NCBI GenBank assembly: GCA_947174685.1
Contig: CAMWJY010000001.1
Span: 1 to 25,872 of the forward strand
Direction of reading: 5' to 3'
DNA length: 25,872 bases
Source of the DNA: an uncultured Mollicutes bacterium
Lineage (GTDB): Bacteria; Bacillota_I; Bacilli_A; Acholeplasmatales; Anaeroplasmataceae
Within the stretch, counting starts at the first letter, position 1; every line of letters starts with the position of its first letter. The position numbers and the translations under genes are program-made. Below, in pieces: positions 1 through 8,418 of this stretch. The notes under the pieces are model-generated. The model saw only the letters and a list, made by a program, of their open reading frames with translations. It was not told where the DNA came from and did no database searches.

Positions 1-11
1 CTAAACTATAG

Positions 12-46
12 CTAATTAAAAAAATTCCAGTTGACTGGAAAATTAG
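12..46. repeat. Nested inverted repeat, possible minus-strand terminator or operator
   Basis: Inner arms TTCCAG (25-30) and CTGGAA (35-40) are perfect complements around the loop TTGA. Outer arms CTAATT (12-17) and AATTAG (41-46) are also perfect complements. Seven A residues (18-24) lie unpaired between the left arms. Read on the minus strand this is a short hairpin followed by seven T, the shape of an intrinsic terminator. Read on the plus strand there is no T-tract. No minus-strand gene is visible to its right, so it could instead be an operator for the downstream promoter or the edge of a terminator for a gene to the left. The stem is short, so the call is tentative. Confidence 0.4.
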
Positions 47-115
47 ATGAGTCTTTTATATGTTTTATTTCGTTGTTTCTGATTCTATACTATATGTTTG
101 GTAATTATTAGACTT

Positions 116-142
116 TTGTTATTTATAGATTTATGGTATAAT
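116..142 (+). promoter_or_regulatory. Candidate extended -10 promoter for the lipoprotein gene
   Basis: TGGTATAAT (134-142) is a consensus TATAAT with an upstream TG, an extended -10 element. A weak -35 candidate TTGTTA sits at 116-121 with a short 15 bp spacer. Transcription would begin near 149, leaving a leader of about 26 nt before the ATG at 175. This placement argues against the upstream TTG at 145 as the translation start. Confidence 0.55.
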
Positions 143-174
143 AATTGTCGAAGATTGCTAAGATCGGATGTGTT

Positions 175-2067
175 ATGATGAATTTTAAATTTAAAAGGAA
201 ATATTTTATTTCTTTTAATCTTATATTTTTAATATTACTAATGGGATGTAGCTCTCATAAGCATACTCTAAAGGACTATGAATATGATGATCATTTACAT
301 TGGAGAGAATGCGAGGTTTGTCATGAAAAAGAAGAGTTTTTTTATCACACCTATTCTCCGTGGACAATTGTTATAGCTCCAACAGAAACAGAAGATGGTT
401 TAAGAAAACAGGTTTGTAATGCCTGTGGTTTTGAAAGAACTGAGGTTGTTTTACCGGTTGCTCATACCCATCAATATGGAGAGTGGAAGATTGTAGAAGC
501 ACCTACAAAAACGTCATTTGGGAAAATAGCTAGAGCTTGTGAATTGGATCCTTCACATAAGGAAGAAGCAGATTTACCTGCTTTAAATATTTTTTCCTAT
601 CATTACATGCTGATATCAGAAGCTACTTGTAGTTATTCTGGTCTAGAAAGATATGACTATTATAAAGATGGAGAAATATTTAGTTTTGAGGTCAATTTAC
701 CAATAAAAGATCATCCTTACTCTGAAAAATGGTTTTCTAATTCTTTAGGTCATTATCACCTATCAACATGTGAACATATTGGAGTAGAAAGTGATTTTGA
801 GCCTCATAGCTTTTTGAATGGTTATTGTTTAGTGTGTGATTTTGAAGAACCAGTAGAAACTCACGAGCATTCTTTTGGCGAATGGAAATTAGTAGAGGAA
901 CCTACTTTGACTTCTGAAGGTCAAGTAATACGAACCTGTTTAACTAATAATGAGCATACGGAAAGCTTTATATTACCTACTTTAAATCAGAATGATTATA
1001 AATTTCAGGAGCTTTCTGCTTCAACCTGTGAGATTCAGGGAAATGCAAGCTACACTTATGAAAAGGATGGAGCCACGTTTACCTTTGAGGCATCCTTGCC
1101 TTATGCAGAACATCCTTTTGCAGAGAGATGGACTAATGATAATATCAACCATTGGCATGCAGCACTTTGTTCCCATAATACAGAAAAAAAGGATCAAGAG
1201 CAACATCAGTTTGATAAAGGAAAATGTGTCATATGTGGTTTTATAGATTACACAGAAAATCTAATTTATGAGTTAAATGAAGATGAAAGTAGCTATAGTA
1301 TTGTAGGAATTCATTCTTTAACAGAAACTCAAATTGTAATACCTTCCCGGTACTTAAACTTACCTATAACAAAAATAAAAGAGTCAGCTTTTAGAAACTC
1401 GACTGCAATTGAATATGTTAAAATTTGGGATGGCGTTGTAGAAATTGAGGATTACGCATTTGCCAATTGTATTAATTTATCAGAAATAATCTTCCCAAAT
1501 ACTTTAAAAAGTATTGGTAGTAATAGCTTTGCCAATTGTAGTAAATTAACGGATGTAATTTTATATGAGGGCTTTGAAAGCTTAGAAACTTATGCGTTTT
1601 ATGGTTGTCAAAATCTAAAGACAATATCCATTCCATCAAGCATAAATTATATAGGAAATAGGGCATTGTCAGATACTGCCTTAATGGGAACGCAATATGA
1701 AGCAGGGTGTTATTTAGGAAATGAAGATAATCCATATTTGATTTTTTATAAACCACTTGATTTGGGTGTTCAAGACTACATAGTTCATGACAACACAGTA
1801 TTTATTTATGATTATGTATTTAGCCAAAATCATTCCATAGTATCTATAATTATTCCTAAGTCTGTACAATTCATAGGTAAAAATAGTTTTTCATCATGTG
1901 AAGTATTACAATACATTTATTATATGGGTACAGAGGAGGATTATCAAAGAATAAAGGTAGATACTGGAAATACAATTGAAGAGTATATTCTATATTATTC
2001 GGATAATCCGTCTTTAAAAGGGGAATGGGGATTTGATGAAAATCATATTCCATATCCTTATGAATAA
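175..2067 (+). CDS. LRR_5 (BspA-like) surface lipoprotein with duplicated Cys/His unit
   Basis: A predicted surface lipoprotein of 630 residues. The N-terminus is basic, then hydrophobic, and ends in a lipobox LMGC with Cys25, so it should be lipidated and held on the outer membrane face. Residues about 35-98 contain HWxxCxxC and a CNACGF ribbon-like pair. Residues 99-231 and 232-361 are two copies of a unit (HQYGEW / HSFGEW start, HYH or HWH, then a closing CxxC-F motif). Residues about 362-596 are LRR_5 repeats (YAFANC, SFANC, YAFYGC) preceded by a typical N-cap with VIPSRY. The last residues (YYSDNPSLKGEW) resemble the usual C-terminal cap of LRR_5 proteins. The start at ATG 175 (or 178) is chosen because it gives a normal signal peptide and lies downstream of the predicted promoter; a GGATG stretch gives a weak ribosome site. 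A frame open from TTG 145 would add ten residues. The ligand is unknown; adhesion or polymer binding is inference from the fold. Confidence 0.9.
   Translation: MMNFKFKRKYFISFNLIFLILLMGCSSHKHTLKDYEYDDHLHWRECEVCHEKEEFFYHTYSPWTIVIAPTETEDGLRKQVCNACGFERTEVVLPVAHTHQYGEWKIVEAPTKTSFGKIARACELDPSHKEEADLPALNIFSYHYMLISEATCSYSGLERYDYYKDGEIFSFEVNLPIKDHPYSEKWFSNSLGHYHLSTCEHIGVESDFEPHSFLNGYCLVCDFEEPVETHEHSFGEWKLVEEPTLTSEGQVIRTCLTNNEHTESFILPTLNQNDYKFQELSASTCEIQGNASYTYEKDGATFTFEASLPYAEHPFAERWTNDNINHWHAALCSHNTEKKDQEQHQFDKGKCVICGFIDYTENLIYELNEDESSYSIVGIHSLTETQIVIPSRYLNLPITKIKESAFRNSTAIEYVKIWDGVVEIEDYAFANCINLSEIIFPNTLKSIGSNSFANCSKLTDVILYEGFESLETYAFYGCQNLKTISIPSSINYIGNRALSDTALMGTQYEAGCYLGNEDNPYLIFYKPLDLGVQDYIVHDNTVFIYDYVFSQNHSIVSIIIPKSVQFIGKNSFSSCEVLQYIYYMGTEEDYQRIKVDTGNTIEEYILYYSDNPSLKGEWGFDENHIPYPYE
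469..1242 (+). repeat. Tandem duplication of a 133-residue Cys/His unit
   Basis: Within the lipoprotein, unit I begins at His99 (HQYGEWKIVEAPTKT) and unit II at His232 (HSFGEWKLVEEPTLT). Three landmarks are each exactly 133 residues (399 bp) apart: the opening His, the HYH/HWH motif (193 and 326), and the last Cys of the closing CxxC (221 and 354). There is thus no net indel between the copies, although the bases have diverged. The Cys/His pattern resembles a metal-ribbon-like repeat common beside LRR_5 in Bacillota surface proteins; metal binding is not shown. Confidence 0.8.
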
Positions 2068-2082
2068 GTTTGGTGAAATGAT

Positions 2083-5000
2083 ATGATGAAAAATAAAAAA
2101 ATATGGATAAGCGTAGGCGTTATTCTTTTGGTAGGAATTATATTAGCAATTGTTTTACCATTAACCCTAGGCAATTCTAAAAAAATAAAATATAATATTT
2201 CTTTTGACTCACAAACTGTTGTTTATGATGGCGAGCTTCATTATTTAGAGGTGGTAGGAGATATTCCTCAGGAATATGAAGTGGTATATGATAATAATGG
2301 TCATAAAGATGTAGGAATATATGAAGTTAAAGCAACTATAAAGAAGCAGGAAAGCATAGTTGAAGAATTATCTGCTAGCTTAACTATTATTAAGGCGAAA
2401 ATATCAAATATTTCCTTGAATGATTTGACAGTTCCCTATGATGAGCAAGAGCATTTCTTATCCATTTCTGGAGATTTACCAGAGGATGTTGTAGTAAGCT
2501 ATGAAAATAATGGTAAAGTCAATGCGGGTACTTATGAAGTTGTTGCTCACTTTAGTGAATCTAAAAATTATGAGCCTTTAGGTGATTTAAAAGCCATCCT
2601 AACTATAGAACAAGTTGATTTGGATTTAGAGTCTATATCTTTTACAGATAAAGAATTTACTTATGATGGTATTTTAAAAGAGTTAAAAGTAGATGGTAAC
2701 CTTCCTAAAGGAATTATAGCAAAATATGAGAATAATGCTCAAATTGACGCAGGTATTTATGAAGCAAAGGTAATATTTGAGGATACGTTGGGGAATTATA
2801 AGAGCTTAGGAGAAAAGAAAGCTAAGCTTATCATAAATAAAGCCACATATGATATGTCAAATGTCTTATTTCAGACATTAGAGGTTATCTATGATGGAAA
2901 TGTTCATTCGATTTTAGTTGAGGGTGAGCTTCCTGAGGGAGTTCGAATTCTTAAATATACAGATAATGAAAAAGTGAATGCTGGTACTTATTTGGCTATA
3001 GTTGAGTTTGTTAGTGATAATGTTAATTATAATCCTGTAGAGCGAATGGAAGCGATGCTAACAATTAAGAAGGCAAGCTATGATATGTCCAAAGTAAAAT
3101 TCGAGAATCAAACATTTATTTACGATGGCGAGCTTCATACACTGAGTATTGAGGGAGATCTACCAACTGGTGTAAAGGTGAACTATTCATTAAATCATTT
3201 AAAGGATGTTGGGCAGCTTCTTGTCACAGCTAGCTTTACTATTCCTGATGAACAAAACTATGAGCCTATTCCTTCAAAGCAAGCTTATTTAACAATTGTA
3301 CCAGAAACTTTATCAGTTTCATTAGCCAATCAAACTTTTCCTTATGATGGAAAACAGCACTTCTTAGAATTAGAGGGGGATTTGCCTCTTGGTGTAGTTG
3401 CTCAGTGGGAGAATAATGGTCAGATTGAGATAGGAAGCTATGAGGTTACTGTGTCCTTTAACATAGAAGCGTATGCTTCTCTTACAGCAACTCTAACAAT
3501 TGTAACAGCAGATATTGATATGTCTAATATTTATTTTTATGGGCAGTCTTTTGTTTATGATGGGCAGCCTCATACTATAGAAATAACTGGAGAATTACCA
3601 GAACTGGTGAAGGTTAGCTATATTAACAATACAAGAACTGAGCCAGGAAGGCAAACTGCAATCGCTGTATTTGAGGTATTAGATAAAAAGCATTATAATG
3701 AAATTCCGAATATGACTGCAGAATTAGTCATAATTGAAAATCAAATTGAAGGCATTACATTTCAGGATAAAACCTTTATTTATAATCAAACCTACCAAAG
3801 TATTTATGTTGAAGGTGACCTTCCAGAAGGAATTATAATTACCTACACGAATAATGGAAAGAAAAATGTTGGTGTATATGAGGTTACAGCTTCTTTTGAA
3901 GATACGACTGGAGTATATGGTCATCTTGATGATATGGTTGCAAAGATGACGATTCTTCCTGCTCGCTTTGCTCAAAATGGGGTTTTGTTTTTAGACAAGC
4001 AATTTACCTATGATGGAAAAGTCCATTCTGTGGAAATCTATTGTAATGATTTACCATCAGATATTATAGTGAAATATGAAAATAATAATCAAGTGGATGC
4101 AGGAACCTATAGGGTAAAAGTTTCATTCATAGATTTAGAAGAAAACTATTATCCAGTTCCGGATATGTATGCAACTTTAACGATTCATAAAAAGAAAGTT
4201 AATATGGACCATATTCGATTTGAAAATGAGGAATACGAATATGATGGCAACCCTCATAGCTTAGTGATTCATGGTGAGCTTCCAAGCGATGTACAAGTAG
4301 AATATAGTCCCAACACTTTAACTAAGCTTGGCAGAATTGAAGTCACAGTAACTTTTATTGTAGATGAAAAGAATTATGAACCTATTCCTTCTAGGACGGC
4401 TTTCTTAACAATTACAAAAGGAGAGCTTCCAGATATTTATTTAGTAGATAAAACAGTTACATATGATGGAAATGTTCATTCAGTAGAATTGAGTGGTATT
4501 TTGCCTTCTGGCGTATCCATCCATATGATTAATAATGATAAAACAGAAGCAGGTACCTATATTGTTACTGCAGAACTAAGTGACAGTGAAGGTTTCTATA
4601 ATTCTTTAAAAGCAACCTTAACTATTTTAACAGCTGTATATGATGTCCAATTTAGTTTTTTAGATGAAACAGTTGTTTATGATGGTAATCCCCATACACT
4701 TACTATTACTGGGGATGTTCCAGAAGGGGTGCAGGTTGTATACAGCACCAATTCAAAAACTACAGCAGGAACATTAGTGGTAACAGCATCGTTTATAGGA
4801 AATCCAAACTATGAGCCTATACCTTTGATGACTGCCACACTAACAATACTAAAAAGAGAGATTACAGGAATTATCTTTGAGAGTGCGACCTATACCTATG
4901 ATGGTAGACCTCATAGAGTAGATGTTATTGGCTTAGATGATTATCCTGTAGATATTTATTACTACAACAATAATAAGGTTGATGCAGGTGAATATGAAGT

Positions 5001-8000
5001 TTTAGCAAGCTTTATATTAAGGAATGATAATTATAGCATTGTTCCAAATATGACTGCTCAGCTGATTATTTCGCCAATTCCTTTAGGTGAAATTCATATT
5101 GATGAGCAATTCTATATTTTGGATGGAACTGAGCATTATTTTAATGTTGATTTAGATTTACCAGATGGTATTATAGTAAGATGCTTAAATGATGGTCAAA
5201 TCTATGAAGGCACATATGAAATTACAGTGATTTTTGAAAGTGTTACTACAAATTACATTTTACCTGATCCAATTGTTACTCACATGACGATTCAAAGTGA
5301 TGGAAGCTTCCATACATTGAAATTTCATTTATCAGAAACTCAAACAGAGCTGAGAGTTGTTGAGAATGGTAAATCTTTAGAAGACATCCCTTCACCATTA
5401 CCTAGATTAGGATATGAAGGATATTATGATGAGGAATTTACTATGGTTAATTCTCCTATGGAGGTATATCCTAAGTATCGTCCTGCATTATTCCATATTT
5501 CCTTTAATGTAGAGGGTGTTGAAGATATTCCTGTATATTATTTAGACGAATATACTTTACCAACCCCTGTATTAGACGAATATGCATTTAAGAATTGGGC
5601 AGATTCTTCAGGAAATGTGGTAGAAGCTGGAACGTATTTATGGACAGAAAATATTCTTTTATACGCTGTATTCCAATGTAAAGTTGTGATTAAAAATCCT
5701 AATGAGCATGTTTATGAGGAATTGTATTTAGATAGTACAGAATGTATTTCTCCGGAATTCCCTTATAGCAGTTATTTTAAAGGCTTTTATTTGGATAAAG
5801 AGTATAATGAACCTTTTGATGCTTCTAAGCCTGTAGAAAGGAATTTGGAGCTATATGTGAAATATGAATATGATTTTAGCTTTGTTATAGAAGAAGAACA
5901 AGCAATTGTTGAAGAAATTCTTGACAAAACAAAGACAAAATATCTTTTCACAGAGCTTCTTTATGATTTATATCCTATAATATCCATTCCAGATGAGATT
6001 TTTTCAGGATGTAGTCAGGTTGAAGAAATTGGTTTGCCATATCTAGAATCAGATTTCGGCTGCCTTTTTGGAACTTTAGAATATGATAATAGCGTACTTG
6101 TTGAACAGCGTCAGGGAAGCTTCTATTTGCCTAATACTTTAAGAACAGTACGATTAGACATGGAAATTGTTCCTACCTTTGCATTTTTAAATTGTCAAAT
6201 GATTGAGACACTTTATTTAGAAAATATTGAGATGATTGAAGGATATGCCTTCTCTAATTGTACAGGATTAGAAGAGATTCATATCCAAAACTGTAAAATT
6301 TTTGATGAATCCATTTTTAATGGATGTACAGGAATAAATATTGTTCATACAGATTCTATTTCCTCATGGATGAATTTAAGGTTTTATAATATTTTAGCTA
6401 ATCCAATGTATTATGCCCAAGAAATTCTAGTTGATGGTACTTCGTTAGAGTACCTAGACTTAGATGAAGTAGAAGAAATAGCTGATTATCAATTCTATGG
6501 CTGGAATCAGATTGAGCAGGTTTATGCGTCAAATGTGCTTTCTATTGGAAATGAAGCCTTTATACAATGCTCAAGCCTTGATACAATCTGGTTATCAAGC
6601 CAATTAGAGGAAATCCATTTAGATGCCTTTGCAGGCTGTGAACAATTAAAAACTGTTTATTATGCTGGTACTTTAGAAAACTGGGCCCAAATAGCTTTTG
6701 AAAACCAATATTCGACTCCAATGGTGTATAATGCAACCTGCTACACAAAAATAAGTGGTGAGTATGGTATAGAAGAGGAACTTGATTTAGAAAATATTGA
6801 AAGCTTAATGGATTATCAGTACTATGGATTTAAGAATTTAAAAGTGATTTATGCACAGTCCATAGAAGAGTTAGGGATTATGTCCTTAGCAAATCTGGAT
6901 TATTTAGAAAAAATATATATATCAAAGAAGCTTAATAACATTAAGAATAATGCCTTTATGGATACAATTGTTTCAAAGGTATATTATGAAGATGATGTCA
7001 CAGATTGGTTAAATATTACGTTCGATAATCTTTATTCAACTCCACTTTGGAGCAACAGTGGGAATATTATTTTTGAAAAAACAGGTCTAGGTCTTGAGAA
7101 TCTAATTCTCGATGAAACTGTTGGAAATGTCGACGCATTCCAATTCTTTGGATTTAGAGACTTGAAAAATGTGGAATTAAAGGGAGATATTACCTCTATA
7201 GGAAGAAGTGCATTTAGTGGATGTATTTCCTTAGAATCCTTTAGTTTTTCATCAAATGATCAAATGGTCATTATGGAAAATGCCTTTTTAAATTGTGAAA
7301 TGCTCCAAAATGTTTACTATTCTAAGACGATGGAAGACTATACGAAAATTCAATTTGCAAATACTTATTCTAATCCTTTATGCTATAATGCACAGCTTTG
7401 GATCCAGGGGAGTGCTATAGAAGAGCTTGTTATTACGTCAAATCCAAAGCAATATCAATACTATGGCTTATCCTCCTTACGAAAGGTGACGCTTGGTGAG
7501 AATGTGAAGCAGATAGGTGCTTATGCTTTTGCAAGCTGTGATAATTTGGAAGAAATAGTAAATCTTGAACAAGTAGAGGTATTAGGCGTAAATGCGTTTG
7601 AAGGTGATTCAAGTCTTGTTGAATTATCCTTAAATTCTGTTCAAAATATTCCAAATTCATGTTTTATGAACTGTAGTAATCTTACTAAAATAAGTATTCC
7701 TAATGCAACTAAAATAGCAGATAATGCCTTTTTCGGTTGTAGTAAATTAACGGATATTTCTTTGGAAAGCATCCAAGAGATCGGAAAATCATCTTTTAAA
7801 GGATGTAGTAGCTTGGCGTCAATTCAGTTAAATAGTGCTACAAAAATAGGAAATGAGGCCTTCTTTAATTGCTATAATTTAGAAGAGGTAATGCTTTCTA
7901 ATTCGCTAGAAAATATTGGCTATGCTGCCTTCTATGGCTGTTCAAATTTAGAGCAAATTATACTTCCTACAAGCATTAAAAAGATAGAAGGAAATGCCTT

Positions 8001-8166
8001 TGCAGATGCTTCTAAGCTTGTTATTTATGCATGTTTTGGTGCAAAACCGAGTGCATGGAGTTCAAGCTTTGGATATGGAACGTCGGCAATTTATTGGTAT
8101 TCTAATGAATATAAAGAGGGAAATTATTGGCATTTCGGCACAAATAATCAACCAGAAATATGGTGA
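2083..8166 (+). CDS. Large membrane-anchored surface protein: 14 YDG/MBG-like domains, InlB-like repeats, LRR_5
   Basis: A 2,027-residue predicted extracellular protein. Residues 7-29 form a hydrophobic segment after MMKNKK, a signal anchor or signal peptide without a lipobox. Residues 36-1071 hold 14 beta-sandwich-type domains of about 74 residues with the pattern YDGxxH, G(D/E)LP, NN, AGTYEV, NYEP and ATLTI, matching YDG/MBG-type repeats. Residues about 1075-1266 look like InlB B-repeats (Listeria-Bacteroides repeat), for example FKNWADSSGN and LYAVF. Residues about 1300-1980 are LRR_5 repeats. Four of these carry a DWxxIxF-type insert with a period of 105-111 residues. The C-terminus (EGNYWHFGTNNQPEIW) is the cap often seen on LRR_5 proteins. 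No LPxTG motif and no C-terminal hydrophobic tail are present. It starts 15 bp after the lipoprotein stop with a weak GGTGA site and is probably cotranscribed with it. A stalk (YDG array) presenting an LRR head is a reasonable structural inference; the binding partner is unknown. Confidence 0.95.
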   Translation: MMKNKKIWISVGVILLVGIILAIVLPLTLGNSKKIKYNISFDSQTVVYDGELHYLEVVGDIPQEYEVVYDNNGHKDVGIYEVKATIKKQESIVEELSASLTIIKAKISNISLNDLTVPYDEQEHFLSISGDLPEDVVVSYENNGKVNAGTYEVVAHFSESKNYEPLGDLKAILTIEQVDLDLESISFTDKEFTYDGILKELKVDGNLPKGIIAKYENNAQIDAGIYEAKVIFEDTLGNYKSLGEKKAKLIINKATYDMSNVLFQTLEVIYDGNVHSILVEGELPEGVRILKYTDNEKVNAGTYLAIVEFVSDNVNYNPVERMEAMLTIKKASYDMSKVKFENQTFIYDGELHTLSIEGDLPTGVKVNYSLNHLKDVGQLLVTASFTIPDEQNYEPIPSKQAYLTIVPETLSVSLANQTFPYDGKQHFLELEGDLPLGVVAQWENNGQIEIGSYEVTVSFNIEAYASLTATLTIVTADIDMSNIYFYGQSFVYDGQPHTIEITGELPELVKVSYINNTRTEPGRQTAIAVFEVLDKKHYNEIPNMTAELVIIENQIEGITFQDKTFIYNQTYQSIYVEGDLPEGIIITYTNNGKKNVGVYEVTASFEDTTGVYGHLDDMVAKMTILPARFAQNGVLFLDKQFTYDGKVHSVEIYCNDLPSDIIVKYENNNQVDAGTYRVKVSFIDLEENYYPVPDMYATLTIHKKKVNMDHIRFENEEYEYDGNPHSLVIHGELPSDVQVEYSPNTLTKLGRIEVTVTFIVDEKNYEPIPSRTAFLTITKGELPDIYLVDKTVTYDGNVHSVELSGILPSGVSIHMINNDKTEAGTYIVTAELSDSEGFYNSLKATLTILTAVYDVQFSFLDETVVYDGNPHTLTITGDVPEGVQVVYSTNSKTTAGTLVVTASFIGNPNYEPIPLMTATLTILKREITGIIFESATYTYDGRPHRVDVIGLDDYPVDIYYYNNNKVDAGEYEVLASFILRNDNYSIVPNMTAQLIISPIPLGEIHIDEQFYILDGTEHYFNVDLDLPDGIIVRCLNDGQIYEGTYEITVIFESVTTNYILPDPIVTHMTIQSDGSFHTLKFHLSETQTELRVVENGKSLEDIPSPLPRLGYEGYYDEEFTMVNSPMEVYPKYRPALFHISFNVEGVEDIPVYYLDEYTLPTPVLDEYAFKNWADSSGNVVEAGTYLWTENILLYAVFQCKVVIKNPNEHVYEELYLDSTECISPEFPYSSYFKGFYLDKEYNEPFDASKPVERNLELYVKYEYDFSFVIEEEQAIVEEILDKTKTKYLFTELLYDLYPIISIPDEIFSGCSQVEEIGLPYLESDFGCLFGTLEYDNSVLVEQRQGSFYLPNTLRTVRLDMEIVPTFAFLNCQMIETLYLENIEMIEGYAFSNCTGLEEIHIQNCKIFDESIFNGCTGINIVHTDSISSWMNLRFYNILANPMYYAQEILVDGTSLEYLDLDEVEEIADYQFYGWNQIEQVYASNVLSIGNEAFIQCSSLDTIWLSSQLEEIHLDAFAGCEQLKTVYYAGTLENWAQIAFENQYSTPMVYNATCYTKISGEYGIEEELDLENIESLMDYQYYGFKNLKVIYAQSIEELGIMSLANLDYLEKIYISKKLNNIKNNAFMDTIVSKVYYEDDVTDWLNITFDNLYSTPLWSNSGNIIFEKTGLGLENLILDETVGNVDAFQFFGFRDLKNVELKGDITSIGRSAFSGCISLESFSFSSNDQMVIMENAFLNCEMLQNVYYSKTMEDYTKIQFANTYSNPLCYNAQLWIQGSAIEELVITSNPKQYQYYGLSSLRKVTLGENVKQIGAYAFASCDNLEEIVNLEQVEVLGVNAFEGDSSLVELSLNSVQNIPNSCFMNCSNLTKISIPNATKIADNAFFGCSKLTDISLESIQEIGKSSFKGCSSLASIQLNSATKIGNEAFFNCYNLEEVMLSNSLENIGYAAFYGCSNLEQIILPTSIKKIEGNAFADASKLVIYACFGAKPSAWSSSFGYGTSAIYWYSNEYKEGNYWHFGTNNQPEIW
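2188..5295 (+). repeat. Array of 14 YDG/MBG-like domains with five-domain superperiod
   Basis: The Tyr of each YDG (or its equivalent) is encoded at 2224, 2437, 2662, 2890, 3121, 3343, 3556, 3781, 4009, 4240, 4462, 4678, 4897 and 5119. Spacing in residues is 71, 75, 76, 77, 74, then 71, 75, 76, 77, 74, then 72, 73, 74. Domain-specific marks recur with the same period of five: FEDTxGxY in domains 3 and 8, NYxPVxxM in 4 and 9, NYEPIPS(K/R) in 5 and 10, a short SL(T/K)ATLTI end in 6 and 11, loss of the GTY motif in 5, 7, 10 and 12, and GIxF at the start of 8 and 13. The array therefore grew by duplication of a five-domain cassette of 1,119 bp. Domain 14 is the most degenerate (LDG instead of YDG). 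Confidence 0.85.
5980..8040 (+). repeat. LRR_5 region of the second gene with four DW/SxP inserts
   Basis: Typical units read AFxxCxxLxxIxLP. Near 6031-6190 there is a degenerate copy of the insert found in the giant gene (LPYL, FGCLFG, FYLPNTLRTV). Four units contain an insert with W/Y, I/L-x-F and S/A-x-P landmarks; the aromatic residue is encoded at 6367, 6682, 7006 and 7339, giving periods of 105, 108 and 111 residues. Each insert is followed by a Q(F/Y)(Y/F)G(W/F/L) unit in place of the usual AFYGC. From about 7500 the repeats become regular and close to the LRR_5 consensus. Confidence 0.8.
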
Positions 8167-8170
8167 AATC

Positions 8171-8196
8171 GGCAGGGTTTATTCCCTGCCTTTCTT
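8171..8196 (+). terminator. Rho-independent terminator of the two-gene operon
   Basis: A perfect 7 bp stem GGCAGGG (8171-8177) and CCCTGCC (8184-8190) with loop TTTATT is followed by TTTCTT. It begins 4 bp after the TGA stop of the second gene. Its position also supports TGA as a true stop rather than a tryptophan codon. Confidence 0.9.
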
Positions 8197-8205
8197 CAGC
8201 GCTTT

Positions 8206-8239
8206 TATGGAAAAATTAACACAAAAATATGGAAAAATT
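8206..8239. repeat. Perfect 12 bp direct repeat, 22 bp apart
   Basis: TATGGAAAAATT occurs at 8206-8217 and 8228-8239. The 22 bp offset is about two helical turns. It lies between the terminator and the promoter of the giant gene, in a stretch without a convincing gene. It may be a protein-binding site, but in such AT-rich DNA chance remains possible. Confidence 0.4.
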
Positions 8240-8301
8240 GTTAAAATTTGCAAAAAAAGAGTGACTTTTTGTTGAACATAGTTTTTTTGAAAATTTGCTG
8301 T

Positions 8302-8337
8302 AAATCACGCAATTTTCTCCTAAAATCATGCATTTTT
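8302..8337. repeat. Imperfect 15 bp direct repeat, 21 bp apart
   Basis: AAATCACGCAATTTT (8302-8316) and AAATCATGCATTTTT (8323-8337) agree at 13 of 15 positions and are offset by 21 bp, two helical turns. They lie about 45-80 bp upstream of the predicted -35 element, a position suited to an activator or repressor. A further 9 bp word AAAATTTGC occurs at 8243 and 8290. Function is inference. Confidence 0.4.
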
Positions 8338-8381
8338 TATAAAAAATATATATATTTATATATATTCTTCTTGTCGAATAG

Positions 8382-8410
8382 TTGAAATATGTATTGAAAT
8401 ATGATAAAAT
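8382..8410 (+). promoter_or_regulatory. Promoter of the giant surface protein gene
   Basis: TTGAAA (8382-8387) and TAAAAT (8405-8410) are separated by exactly 17 bp, and TGA directly before TAAAAT provides the extended -10 TG. Each hexamer differs from the sigma-70-type consensus at one position. Transcription should begin near 8416-8418, giving a leader of about 117 nt. Confidence 0.75.
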
Positions 8411-8418
8411 TAGATGAA

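Noticed and set aside
145..174. TTG at 145 as the start of the lipoprotein gene
   Set aside because: It lies upstream of the predicted transcript start and would put extra residues, including a Cys, before a normal basic-hydrophobic-lipobox signal peptide. ATG 175 or 178 fits better.
8164..8250. TGA read as tryptophan, extending the second gene
   Set aside because: A perfect terminator starts 4 bp after the TGA, the protein already ends in a typical LRR_5 C-terminal cap, and all visible tryptophans use TGG.
7994..8275. Plus-strand open frame overlapping the end of the second gene and the terminator
   Set aside because: It is in another frame of a well-supported LRR coding region, crosses the terminator stem and encodes a low-complexity peptide with no recognisable domain.
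8251..8350. Homopolymer tracts (seven A at 8252, seven T at 8282) as phase-variation switches
   Set aside because: They are short, outside the reading frame and not placed between the -35 and -10 elements of the predicted promoter.
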